Positions 1 through 5,545 of a stretch of DNA of 9,973 nt are shown here, one piece after another. Origin of the DNA: Streptomyces sp. MMG1533 (GTDB taxonomy: Bacteria; Actinomycetota; Actinomycetes; Streptomycetales; Streptomycetaceae); contig NZ_LGDG01000053.1 in the NCBI RefSeq assembly GCF_001279775.1, positions 1 to 9,973 of the forward strand, read 5' to 3'. The number at the start of each line of letters is the position of its first letter. Within the stretch, counting starts at the first letter, position 1. The position numbers and the translations under genes were made by a program. The notes below the pieces were generated by a model. It saw only the letters and a program-made list of their open reading frames with translations. It did no database searches and was not told the DNA's origin.

Positions 1-39
1 GCCTTGCCCAACAGCCGTACGAGCTCGTCCTCCCCCGCC
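1..39. repeat. 39-bp direct repeat, copy at the window edge
   Basis: Identical over 39 bases to positions 442-480, with an offset of exactly 441 bp (147 codons), so both copies read GEDELVRLLGKA in the dinB frame. The similarity stops abruptly at base 40 and the other side is cut off by the window edge. This may be a true internal duplication in the DinB C-terminal tail, or a contig-end assembly error in which the tail was joined to the thumb-domain copy. Confidence 0.9.
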
Positions 40-1106
40 GCCTGCGCGAACAGGTCCTCCTGCGTGTAGTCGGCCAGCCCGCTCACGCCCACCCCCAGCA
101 GCCGCACACCCCCCGTCGTGTCCACGGAGTCCAACAACCGCGCGGCAGCCTCCCGCACCACCGCAGGATCATCCGTGGGCCCCCGCAGCGTCTCGGACCG
201 GGTCAGCGTCGAGAAGTCGTACCTCCGCACCTTCAGCACGATGGTCCGCCCCGACAGCCCCGCACCCCGCAGCCGCCGCACACACCGGTCGGCAAGCCGC
301 TGCACCTCCAGACCGACCCGGACCCGGTCGTGGATGTCGACGTCGTACGTGTCCTCCACCGACACCGATTTCGTCTCCCGCTCGGCCACCACGGGCCGCT
401 CGTCCTGGGCCAGCGCCATGGCGTACAGCGCGTGCCCGTGCGCCTTGCCCAACAGCCGTACGAGCTCGTCCTCCCCCGCCTCGGCGATCTCGTCCACCGT
501 GTGGATCCCGGCCCGCCGCAGATGGTCGCCCGTCGCCGGCCCGACCCCCGGCAGGGTCCGCACCGACATCGGTCCGAGCAGGGCCCGCTCGGTCCCCGGC
601 TCGATCACCACCAGCCCGTCGGGCTTCGCCTGCTCCGAGGCGATCTTCGCGAGCATCTTCGACGCAGCGAGACCCACCGATCCCGTCAGCCCGGTCACCG
701 CCCGTATGTCCACCCGCAGCTTCACCCCGGCCAACCGCGCCGACGCGTCGTCCCAGGCCGCTCCACCGGCCTCCAGGTCCACGAACGCCTCGTCCAGGCT
801 CAACGGCTCCACCAGCGGCGACAGCGCCCGCAGGAGCCCCATCACCTGCTCGCTGATCGACCGGTAGAACGCGAAGCGCGGCACGAGATACGCGGCGTTC
901 GGAGCGAGCCGACGCGCCTGAGCCATGGGCATGGCCGAATGAACCCCGAAAACCCGCGCCTCGTACGACGCCGTGGCCACCACGCCACGCGGCCCGAGCC
1001 CACCCACGACGACGGCCTTCCCGCGCAGGCTCGGCTTGGACGCCTGCTCCGCCGAGGCGAAGAAGGCATCCATGTCGAGATGGAGGATCGTGGGCGCGCT
1101 TCTCAC
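1..1106 (-). CDS. dinB: DNA polymerase IV (Y-family translesion polymerase), 3' end missing
   Basis: Y-family error-prone polymerase that copies past damaged template bases. The 368 visible codons contain the N-terminal motif LHLDMDAFFAS with catalytic Asp11, the palm motif SLDEAFVD with Asp105 and Glu106, the steric-gate region FFAS-E-A, a thumb helix-hairpin-helix (RTLPGVGPATGDHL, about 183-196) and the little-finger domain to about residue 350. Family members are usually 400-480 residues, so roughly the last 100 are off the left edge. The GTG start is the only start codon between an in-frame TAG just upstream and the catalytic Asp11. Its GGAG lies only 2 nt away, too close for a normal ribosome binding site, and the promoter spacing suggests a leaderless message. 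The gene follows the ResR-like gene after a hairpin and looks like its own transcription unit. The last 13 visible codons repeat residues 210-222 exactly, which is suspicious (see the repeat entries). Identity is firm; the 3' sequence is not. Confidence 0.95.
   Translation of the reverse strand, partial: MRSAPTILHLDMDAFFASAEQASKPSLRGKAVVVGGLGPRGVVATASYEARVFGVHSAMPMAQARRLAPNAAYLVPRFAFYRSISEQVMGLLRALSPLVEPLSLDEAFVDLEAGGAAWDDASARLAGVKLRVDIRAVTGLTGSVGLAASKMLAKIASEQAKPDGLVVIEPGTERALLGPMSVRTLPGVGPATGDHLRRAGIHTVDEIAEAGEDELVRLLGKAHGHALYAMALAQDERPVVAERETKSVSVEDTYDVDIHDRVRVGLEVQRLADRCVRRLRGAGLSGRTIVLKVRRYDFSTLTRSETLRGPTDDPAVVREAAARLLDSVDTTGGVRLLGVGVSGLADYTQEDLFAQAAGEDELVRLLGK
442..480. repeat. 39-bp direct repeat, internal dinB copy
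   Basis: Partner of the copy at 1-39. It encodes the end of the thumb-domain helix-hairpin-helix of DinB (residues 210-222, after HTVDEIAE), where this sequence is expected in the family. This copy is therefore the native one and the edge copy is the anomaly. Confidence 0.9.
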
Positions 1107-1113
1107 ATCTCCG

Positions 1114-1136
1114 ATGCTGCCCTACGCCACTGACAA
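1114..1136 (-). promoter_or_regulatory. RecA-independent DNA-damage (PafBC-type) promoter of dinB
   Basis: The minus strand reads TTGTCAGTG, then 8 nt, then CAGCAT. The published actinobacterial RecA-NDp consensus recognised through PafBC is TTGTCRGTG-N8-TANNNT, so the upstream element matches at all 9 positions and the -10 at all but its first base. The -10 ends 7 nt before the dinB GTG, which puts the expected transcription start at or within 2 nt of the start codon. A translesion polymerase is a sensible target. Sequence match is seen directly; function is inferred. Confidence 0.75.
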
Positions 1137-1151
1137 TGCCGTCCCGAAGAG

Positions 1152-1175
1152 CCGGGCGGCTGTCAGACCGCCCGG
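1152..1175 (-). terminator. Hairpin over the 3' end of the ResR-like gene
   Basis: CCGGGCGG and CCGCCCGG form perfect 8-bp arms around an 8-nt loop. The hairpin contains the last codons and the TGA of the upstream regulator gene and ends 15 nt before the dinB promoter. There is no U-tract, as is common for Streptomyces terminators. It probably separates the regulator from dinB. Confidence 0.6.
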
Positions 1176-1807
1176 TTGCGCCGCCGCGCCAGCTCGTCCG
1201 CGGGGTTGTGCCCGACGAGGGTCTCCCCGGTGTCGATCCGCTCCCCGTGCAGCTGCGAGAGCGCGCTTTCCACGTCCCGCCACACCACGCCGACCGCGAT
1301 CCCGAAGACCCCCTGACCACCCTGGAGCAGCGCATGGACCTCGTCCGGCGAGGTGCACTCGTAGACCGTGGCGCCGTCACTCATCAGCGTCATACGCTCC
1401 AGGTCGCAGAAACCGCGTTCCCTGAGGTGCTGGACGGCGGTGCGGATGTTCTGCAGCGACACACCGGTGTCCAGGAAGCGCTTGACGATCTTCAGAACGA
1501 CGACGTCCCGGAAGCTGTACAGACGTTGCGTCCCTGACCCGTGGGCGGGCCGCACACTCGGCTCGACAAGGCCTGTGCGGGCCCAGTAGTCCAGTTGCCG
1601 ATAGGTGATGCCGGCGGCCGCACAGGCCGTCGGACCGCGATAGCCGATCTGCTCGGACGCCATGGACGTCGCCCCTCCGCTGCTCGGCACGGCCGCCGGT
1701 CGCTGCGGAGCGTGATCGGCCGCGTTGCTGTGAAGCGGGTACGGACCGCTCGCCCCGAGACTGCGTCCGGGGGCACCCCCAGCCGTACCGTCGCCGCTGC
1801 TTCTCAC
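1163..1807 (-). CDS. MerR-family transcriptional regulator, Rv1830 (ResR/McdR)-like
   Basis: DNA-binding regulator of 214 residues. The MerR-type winged helix occupies about 55-132 (GYRGPTACAAAGITYRQLDY, WARTGLVEPS, then GTQRLYSFRDVVVLKIVKRF). It is followed by a short C-terminal part with the family signature LLQGGQGVFGIAV near residue 165. The first 48 residues are Gly/Ser/Ala/Pro-rich and look disordered. No metal-sensing cysteine cluster is visible, so the MerR name describes the fold, not mercury sensing. The GTG start has GGAGG 5 nt upstream and lies about 24 nt from the predicted transcription start. An in-frame ATG at 1663 with GGAGGGG 8 nt upstream is a credible alternative and would remove the disordered tail; a longer reading from 1885 would begin upstream of the promoter. 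In M. tuberculosis the counterpart Rv1830 follows the DUF151 gene and affects growth and division control. Family call is firm, target genes unknown. Confidence 0.88.
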   Translation of the reverse strand: MRSSGDGTAGGAPGRSLGASGPYPLHSNAADHAPQRPAAVPSSGGATSMASEQIGYRGPTACAAAGITYRQLDYWARTGLVEPSVRPAHGSGTQRLYSFRDVVVLKIVKRFLDTGVSLQNIRTAVQHLRERGFCDLERMTLMSDGATVYECTSPDEVHALLQGGQGVFGIAVGVVWRDVESALSQLHGERIDTGETLVGHNPADELARRRNRAV

Positions 1808-1837
1808 GCCGACCTCCGTCCTTGACCTGCCTTCTCG

Positions 1838-1866
1838 ACGGTAGGCAGTCACCAGGGGCGCGTCAA
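1838..1866 (-). promoter_or_regulatory. Housekeeping-type promoter of the ResR-like gene
   Basis: The minus strand has -35 TTGACG (1861-1866), a 17-nt spacer and -10 TACCGT (1838-1843), which fits the Streptomyces vegetative pattern TTGACN-16/18-TANNNT. Transcription would start near 1831, giving a leader of about 24 nt that includes the GGAGG before the GTG at 1807. It is the best sigma-HrdB-type match I found in the window. Confidence 0.72.
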
Positions 1867-1888
1867 CGATCGCCACACTCGGCACGCC

Positions 1889-1903
1889 GGGTGATAATCA
1901 CCC
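1889..1903. promoter_or_regulatory. 15-bp palindrome upstream of the ResR-like promoter, candidate operator
   Basis: GGGTGAT-A-ATCACCC has perfect 7-bp arms around one central base. Its centre is about 65 bp upstream of the predicted transcription start, just outside the -35 box, where an activator or autoregulator could bind. The one-base centre makes a dimer binding site more likely than an RNA hairpin. The minus strand here also contains TAGGGT, a possible second -10, but without a convincing -35. The protein that binds is unknown. Confidence 0.45.
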
Positions 1904-1990
1904 TACGAGTGGTTTCCCGCACCCAACCGCGGGGAAAGGCTAGCCGAATGCGCTCGGAGCGGCCCGCAGGACGCTCTCACGCGCCGCTGG

Positions 1991-2006
1991 CAAATGCCGG
2001 CATTTG
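1991..2006. promoter_or_regulatory. 16-bp perfect palindrome, candidate protein-binding site
   Basis: CAAATGCCGGCATTTG is a perfect even palindrome whose arms are A/T-rich for this DNA. It lies between the DUF151 terminator hairpin and the promoter of the ResR-like gene, about 165 bp upstream of the predicted start. A TTGACG on the minus strand at 2010-2015 is adjacent, but no matching -10 follows it. No family assignment is possible from sequence. Confidence 0.35.
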
Positions 2007-2028
2007 AGGCGTCAACGGACGTGGACGA

Positions 2029-2056
2029 GCCCGGCAGGACCGTTCGTCCGCCGGGC
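2029..2056 (-). terminator. Terminator hairpin after the DUF151 gene
   Basis: The arms GCCCGGC/GCCGGGC continue, past one bulged A, into GGAC/GTCC around the 5-nt loop CGTTC. That gives 11 base pairs starting 10 nt beyond the DUF151 stop. There is no U-tract. It would end the ftsR-DUF151 transcript, and on the other strand it would be equally stable. Confidence 0.7.
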
Positions 2057-2066
2057 CGCGTGCGCC

Positions 2067-2540
2067 TCACTGGCTGCTGGTGCCGAAGTCCTCGGGCGAG
2101 ATCTGGTCGAGGAACTCGCGGAACTTCTCCACCTCGTCCTCCTGCTCGTCCGGGATCGCGATGCCGGCGTCGTCGAGCACGCCGTCACTGCCGTAGATCG
2201 GAGTTCCGGTGCGCAAGGCCAGCGCTATGGCGTCGGACGGGCGGGCACTCACCTCGACGCCGCTGGCGAAGACCAGCTCCGCGTAGAAGACGCCCTCACG
2301 CAGGTCGGTGATGCGCACTTCGGTGAGCTCCTGGCCGACGGCCTCCAGCACGTCCTTGAACAGGTCGTGGGTCAGCGGTCGAGCGGGGGCCATGCCCTGC
2401 TGCGCGAAGGCGATCGCCGTAGCCTCCCCAGGCCCGATCCAGATGGGGAGGTAGCGGTCGCCTCCCACTTCACGCAGGAGCACGATCGGTTGGTTGGAGG
2501 GCATTTCGACCCGGACACCTACGACATCGAGCTCGTTCAC
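2067..2540 (-). CDS. DUF151 'bifunctional nuclease' family protein
   Basis: Small soluble protein of 157 residues, spanning the whole DUF151/BFN domain: MNELDVVGVRVEMPSNQP at the start, then LREVGGDRYLPIWIGPGEA at about 22-40, RPLTHDLFKDVL near 54 and the conserved SARPSDAIALALRTGTPIY at about 98-116, followed by an acidic C-terminal tail. The family name comes from a plant nuclease (BBD); the bacterial role is not established, so a nuclease activity should be treated as inherited annotation. The GTG start has only a weak AGGG 7 nt upstream. A TAGGGT -10-like hexamer ends 6 nt before the start, so a leaderless message is possible in addition to readthrough from ftsR, 86 nt upstream. M. tuberculosis keeps the same order (Rv1828 MerR, Rv1829 DUF151, Rv1830 MerR). 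Confidence 0.92.
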   Translation of the reverse strand: MNELDVVGVRVEMPSNQPIVLLREVGGDRYLPIWIGPGEATAIAFAQQGMAPARPLTHDLFKDVLEAVGQELTEVRITDLREGVFYAELVFASGVEVSARPSDAIALALRTGTPIYGSDGVLDDAGIAIPDEQEDEVEKFREFLDQISPEDFGTSSQ

Positions 2541-2577
2541 ACAGCAACCCTAGGCCGTGCCCGGGACGTTTGGGTAG

Positions 2578-2600
2578 TCGGGCAGAGAACGGGTGCCCGA
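2578..2600 (-). other. Hairpin in the ftsR-DUF151 gap
   Basis: TCGGGCA and TGCCCGA form perfect 7-bp arms around a 9-nt loop, 26 nt after the ftsR stop. It could be a weak or partial terminator or an RNA-stability element between the two genes. No U-tract follows. Confidence 0.4.
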
Positions 2601-2626
2601 TCCGGCCTGTGCCAACCCCGCCCGCG

Positions 2627-3364
2627 TCACGGCAGCCGCACGCCCAGCGCGGTCTGCACGAGCGCCGCGTGCAGCTTCACCGTGAGCCCGGCCAGTTCCT
2701 TGGTACGGGCTTCGGCGTGCGCCCTGGTCTGCGGGTTGCGATGGCGCTTCAGCGGGGCCACCACCTGGTCCACCAGCCCGGCCTCGCGGTCGGCCGCCGC
2801 CTTCATCACCCGCAGATGCCGCGGCTCGATCCCGAACCGCCCGAGCTCCGCGATGAGCGACGCCACCGTGGCCGCCTCCGCGTCGTACGCCCCGTCGGGC
2901 AGCGGAGCGATGAGCCCGTACGACTCCCACTCCTGAAGTTCCTGCTCACCGATCTCGGCGGCGGCCATCAGCTCGCCCCGCCCGATCCTGGCCGCCGTCG
3001 GCGCCTCGGCGACCTCCTGAACACCCTCACCGTCCCGCTGACGACCTACCGTCGGCAGTGGTACGGCCTCACCGCGCTCCATGGCGTCCAGGTGCTCACG
3101 GATCACCTTGAGCGGCAGATAGTGGTCCCGCTGCATCCGCAGGACGTGGCCGAGGCGCTCGACGTCGCCGGCGCTGAACTTGCGATACCCCGAGGGGGTT
3201 CGCTGCGGCTCGATGAGCCCCTCCGACTCCAGGAAACGGATCTTGGAGATGGTCACCTCGGGGAACTCGTCGCGCAGCAGGGTCAGCACCGTGCCGATAC
3301 TCATCAGCCCACTGTCCGTGGCGGCGGTACCGTGCCCGGCACCGCCGCTCGGTGTTTGCAGCAT
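2627..3364 (-). CDS. ftsR: MerR-family regulator FtsR (cell-division regulator)
   Basis: Transcription factor of 245 residues, orthologous by context and sequence to Corynebacterium glutamicum FtsR, which activates ftsZ, and to M. tuberculosis Rv1828. The N-terminal winged helix spans about 21-95 (MSIGTVLTLLRDEFPEVTIS, KIRFLESEGLIEPQRTPSGY, YRKFSAGDVERLG, then the LPLKVIREHLD helix). The C-terminal half (about 125-205) contains a second, degenerate helix-turn-helix-like unit, ELMAAAEIGEQELQEWESYG followed by LIAPLPDGAYDAEA, that aligns with the first domain. There is no cysteine cluster for metal sensing. The ATG has AGGAAGG 3 nt upstream. The gene begins 42 nt after the FHA gene, matching the odhI-ftsR and garA-Rv1828 pairs, so co-transcription is likely. 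The gene assignment is strong; control of ftsZ in this organism is inferred. Confidence 0.9.
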   Translation of the reverse strand: MLQTPSGGAGHGTAATDSGLMSIGTVLTLLRDEFPEVTISKIRFLESEGLIEPQRTPSGYRKFSAGDVERLGHVLRMQRDHYLPLKVIREHLDAMERGEAVPLPTVGRQRDGEGVQEVAEAPTAARIGRGELMAAAEIGEQELQEWESYGLIAPLPDGAYDAEAATVASLIAELGRFGIEPRHLRVMKAAADREAGLVDQVVAPLKRHRNPQTRAHAEARTKELAGLTVKLHAALVQTALGVRLP

Positions 3365-3399
3365 GGACCTTCCTGGGGGTCCCCCCGGACGGAGTCCGG
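3365..3399 (-). other. Competing hairpins in the FHA-ftsR gap
   Basis: The short gap holds CCGGAC-GGA-GTCCGG (3385-3399) and a GGACC/GGTCC pairing (3365-3369 with 3378-3382) that would enclose the ftsR ribosome binding site in its loop; a G5/C5 run between them can also pair. These structures could tune FtsR translation or weaken readthrough. Function is inferred only. Confidence 0.35.
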
Positions 3400-3406
3400 A
3401 GGAGGG

Positions 3407-4183
3407 TCAGTAGCCCCGCTGGCTCGCGTAGAAGACCAGCCGGTACTTGCCGATCTGCACCTCGTCGCCGTTCGACAGAGCGACCTGGTCGATCCGCTCA
3501 CGGTTGACGTACGTGCCGTTCAGACTGCCCACGTCGGCCACCGTGAACGAGCCGTCCTGACCGCGGCGGAACTCCACGTGCCGACGGGAGACCGTCACGT
3601 CGTCCAGGAAGATGTCGCTCTGCGGGTGACGCCCGGCCGTGGTCAGGTCGCCGTCCAGCAGGAAGCGGCTGCCCGAGTTCGGACCGCGCCGCACCACCAG
3701 GAGCGCCGACCCGAGCGGCAGGGCGTCGACGGCCGCCTGTGCCTCCGGGGAGAGCATGGGCATCTGTGTCTGGCCCGTGACCTCGGCGTCGTAGGCCTCG
3801 AGCCCGGAAATGGAGATCGTCGACGTCGTCTCGGAGGGGCGCTCGGCCGCGGCGCCGGCCCGCAGCGGAGCACCGCAGTTGGAACAGAAGCGGCTGTTCT
3901 CCGCGTTGCGGTTACCGCACCTCGTACACACCTGGGCCGACATAGGGGAAAACCCTCCACCCGTACTTGAGGTTGACGGTTGCCCGAAACCTATGCCTCC
4001 GGACTGGGCAGGGTCAACTGACGGCGCGCCCTGACCTCCGGGAATGTCACCGCCCGGACCATCGACCTGGTCCCGGAACAGCGGGCGCTGGCCTTCTGCG
4101 TCAGGCTGTGCGCGATGACGGGCGGTCGCATTGTCGCTGCCCTCTCGCGCGCTCTTGCCGAACAACTTCGCAAACAACTTCAC
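3407..4183 (-). CDS. Zinc-ribbon/FHA-domain protein, GarA/OdhI family
   Basis: Cytoplasmic phosphopeptide-binding protein of 258 residues. The N-terminal 80 residues are basic then Gly/Pro/Ser-rich. A zinc ribbon follows with paired CxxC motifs (Cys86, 89, 100, 103), then the kinase-target motif ETTS (118-121), and an FHA domain at about 160-252 with Arg185 (GRHP), SRRH (199-202) and the Asn of SLNGTYVN (222). In GarA and OdhI, phosphorylation of the ETTS threonines by Ser/Thr kinases makes the FHA domain bind its own tail and release 2-oxoglutarate dehydrogenase and related enzymes. Those homologues are about 145-160 residues and lack the zinc ribbon. I chose the GTG start because AAGGGG lies 8 nt upstream and VKLFAKLFGKSAR is a familiar beginning. 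An ATG at residue 81 with GGAGGG 9 nt upstream is a weaker alternative. The gene precedes ftsR, as in relatives. Whether it controls 2-oxoglutarate metabolism here is inferred. Confidence 0.9.
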   Translation of the reverse strand: MKLFAKLFGKSAREGSDNATARHRAQPDAEGQRPLFRDQVDGPGGDIPGGQGAPSVDPAQSGGIGFGQPSTSSTGGGFSPMSAQVCTRCGNRNAENSRFCSNCGAPLRAGAAAERPSETTSTISISGLEAYDAEVTGQTQMPMLSPEAQAAVDALPLGSALLVVRRGPNSGSRFLLDGDLTTAGRHPQSDIFLDDVTVSRRHVEFRRGQDGSFTVADVGSLNGTYVNRERIDQVALSNGDEVQIGKYRLVFYASQRGY

Positions 4184-4300
4184 GGGCGATTCCCCTTGAC
4201 CGAAACAGACCCGCCCGTGGGGCAGGACGAACCCTGATTGAACACACCGGTCGACCCGGACATCCTCACAACGTCCGTATCCACCAGACAGTTTCCACCA

Positions 4301-4320
4301 CGCACCACCCATTCGGTGCG
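4301..4320 (-). other. Short hairpin between the DUF881 triad and the FHA gene
   Basis: CGCACC and GGTGCG pair around an 8-nt loop, 53 nt after the triad's last stop. It may be a weak terminator. The remainder of the 190-bp gap shows no convincing -35/-10 pair and no ORF, and gcvH, which sits here in M. tuberculosis, is absent. Confidence 0.3.
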
Positions 4321-4373
4321 CCGACCCCCCGCAACGTCATGCCCTCGCCGGACGCCCGCCATGCACCCCCGGT

Positions 4374-5216
4374 TCACGAGGAGGACGACCGAGCGTAGTC
4401 AGGCAGCTTCGCCGCTCGCAAGGCGTCCACGACGATCTTGTCCGACCGCTCGACGGTCACGGTGGCCTGCTCCTTCTCAAGAGTCTGCACCACGCCTCCG
4501 GGGATGTTGAGCGCCGGTTCGAGGTCCTGCGGCTTGCCGATGACCTTGAAACGATAGGGGGCGTTGATCTTGTTCCCGTCGACGCTCACGCTCTTGTCGG
4601 AGTCCGTCAGATAGGTACCCGCGACGACCCGCACGCCGTTCACCTGGATCGCCTCCGCGCCGGCCGCGCGCAGCTCCTGGATCGTGTCGAGCAGCATGTC
4701 CGCCTCGACCGTCCCCTTCGTGTCGTCGATGGTCATCGTGATGCCGGGCCCCTGCGCGGCCACCGTGCCCGCCAGGATGCCGAGCTGCTTCTCCTTCTCG
4801 ACCGTCTGCTTGCGGGCCTCCTCGGCCTGGTCCGAGCTGTTCTCCAACTCGTCCCGCTGCTTCTCGAGACCCTGCTTCTCGTCTTCAAGACGCTGAGTAC
4901 GGTCATCCAGTTCATCGAGGATGCGCACAAGATCTTCCTGACGTGCGCCCCGCAGGGCGCTGTCACTGTCGCTGTTCGACGCCACCTGCACGGCCAGACC
5001 GAAGCCAAGGCCGAACAGCAGTACCGCGACGATGAGTTGGGCCCGGGTGACACGCGGCGGCCACAACCCGTTCGCCAGCCGCTGACGGCCGCTCAACTGC
5101 GGCGGCTCCGGGGAGGCGTCCTCTGCCGAGGCGGGCGCTTCGGCGGTGACTTCCTCCGGCAGTTCCTTGCGCAGCCTGTTCTCGGGCGTCTCGTCCTGGT
5201 TGCTCATCCGTCTCAC
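4374..5216 (-). CDS. DUF881 membrane protein (YlxW-like), downstream member of the triad
   Basis: Single-pass membrane protein of 280 residues, with an N-terminal cytoplasmic tail rich in Glu, Pro and Ala (1-58), one transmembrane helix at about 60-78 (LIVAVLLFGLGFGLAVQVAS), a coiled coil at about 92-147, and a DUF881 domain outside the membrane from about 148 to 275 (QGPGITMTIDD, AAGAEAIQVNGVRVV, NIPGGVVQTL). No catalytic motif is visible. The coiled coil suggests dimerisation or partner binding. The GTG start shares GTGA with the stop of sbp, which points to translational coupling; an ATG 9 nt further in is also possible, and neither has a good ribosome binding site. Family members in Bacillus subtilis (ylxW, ylxX) lie with sbp between divIB and ftsA, hence a suspected division role. 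Function is not established. Confidence 0.88.
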   Translation of the reverse strand: MRRMSNQDETPENRLRKELPEEVTAEAPASAEDASPEPPQLSGRQRLANGLWPPRVTRAQLIVAVLLFGLGFGLAVQVASNSDSDSALRGARQEDLVRILDELDDRTQRLEDEKQGLEKQRDELENSSDQAEEARKQTVEKEKQLGILAGTVAAQGPGITMTIDDTKGTVEADMLLDTIQELRAAGAEAIQVNGVRVVAGTYLTDSDKSVSVDGNKINAPYRFKVIGKPQDLEPALNIPGGVVQTLEKEQATVTVERSDKIVVDALRAAKLPDYARSSSS

Positions 5217-5545
5217 GCCCGGAACACGTGTCGGCGGATCGCCGCTGCGTTGGAGAAGATCCGGATCCCGAGCACGACGACCACACCGGTGGACAGCTGG
5301 GCCCCCACGCCCAATTTGTCGCCCAGGAAGACGATCAACGCAGCCACGACCACGTTCGACAGGAACGACACCACGAAGACCTTATCGTCGAAGATGCCGT
5401 CGAGCATGGCCCGCAGACCTCCGAAGACGGCGTCCAGTGCCGCCACCACGGCGATGGGCAGATAAGGCTCGACGACCGCCGGAACCTCAGGCCGGACCAA
5501 CAGGCCGGCCACGACTCCCACGACGAGGCCCAGTACGGCGATCAC
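5213..5545 (-). CDS. sbp: Small basic protein Sbp (DUF1290), membrane protein
   Basis: Hydrophobic protein of 110 residues with three or four membrane segments (about 2-18, 29-46, 55-75 and 85-97) and a basic C-terminal tail ending IRRHVFRA. The family signature is clear: PYLPIAVVAALDAVFGGLRA, then LDGIFDDKVFVVSFLSN and LGIRIFSNAAAIRRH. The GTG start has AAGGG 6 nt upstream, and its first bases overlap the stop of the preceding DUF881 gene by GTGA; its own stop overlaps the next DUF881 start in the same manner. It therefore sits in the middle of a tightly coupled three-gene unit and is probably made in fixed ratio with both neighbours. In B. subtilis sbp lies directly before ftsA-ftsZ. The biochemical role is unknown; a membrane scaffold for the DUF881 pair is an inference. 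Confidence 0.92.
   Translation of the reverse strand: MIAVLGLVVGVVAGLLVRPEVPAVVEPYLPIAVVAALDAVFGGLRAMLDGIFDDKVFVVSFLSNVVVAALIVFLGDKLGVGAQLSTGVVVVLGIRIFSNAAAIRRHVFRA

Noticed and set aside
169..1380. 403-codon minus-strand frame overlapping dinB and the ResR-like gene
   Set aside because: Out of frame with both genes; low-complexity Arg/Gly/Ala translation with no domain.
1808..1885. Longer start for the ResR-like regulator
   Set aside because: The upstream start lies beyond the predicted promoter, and the GTG at 1807 has GGAGG at ideal spacing.
2010..2015. TTGACG on the minus strand as a second promoter for the ResR-like gene
   Set aside because: No TANNNT lies 16-18 nt downstream; the spacer is occupied by the 16-bp palindrome.
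2570..3970. 466-codon open frame on the plus strand
   Set aside because: Antisense to ftsR and the FHA gene. The translation is rich in His, Arg, Gln and Pro without domain signatures.
4184..4312. 43-residue upstream extension of the FHA protein
   Set aside because: Its residues (Trp, Cys and Val-rich) do not look like the family, and no ribosome binding site supports it; the GTG at 4183 has AAGGGG.
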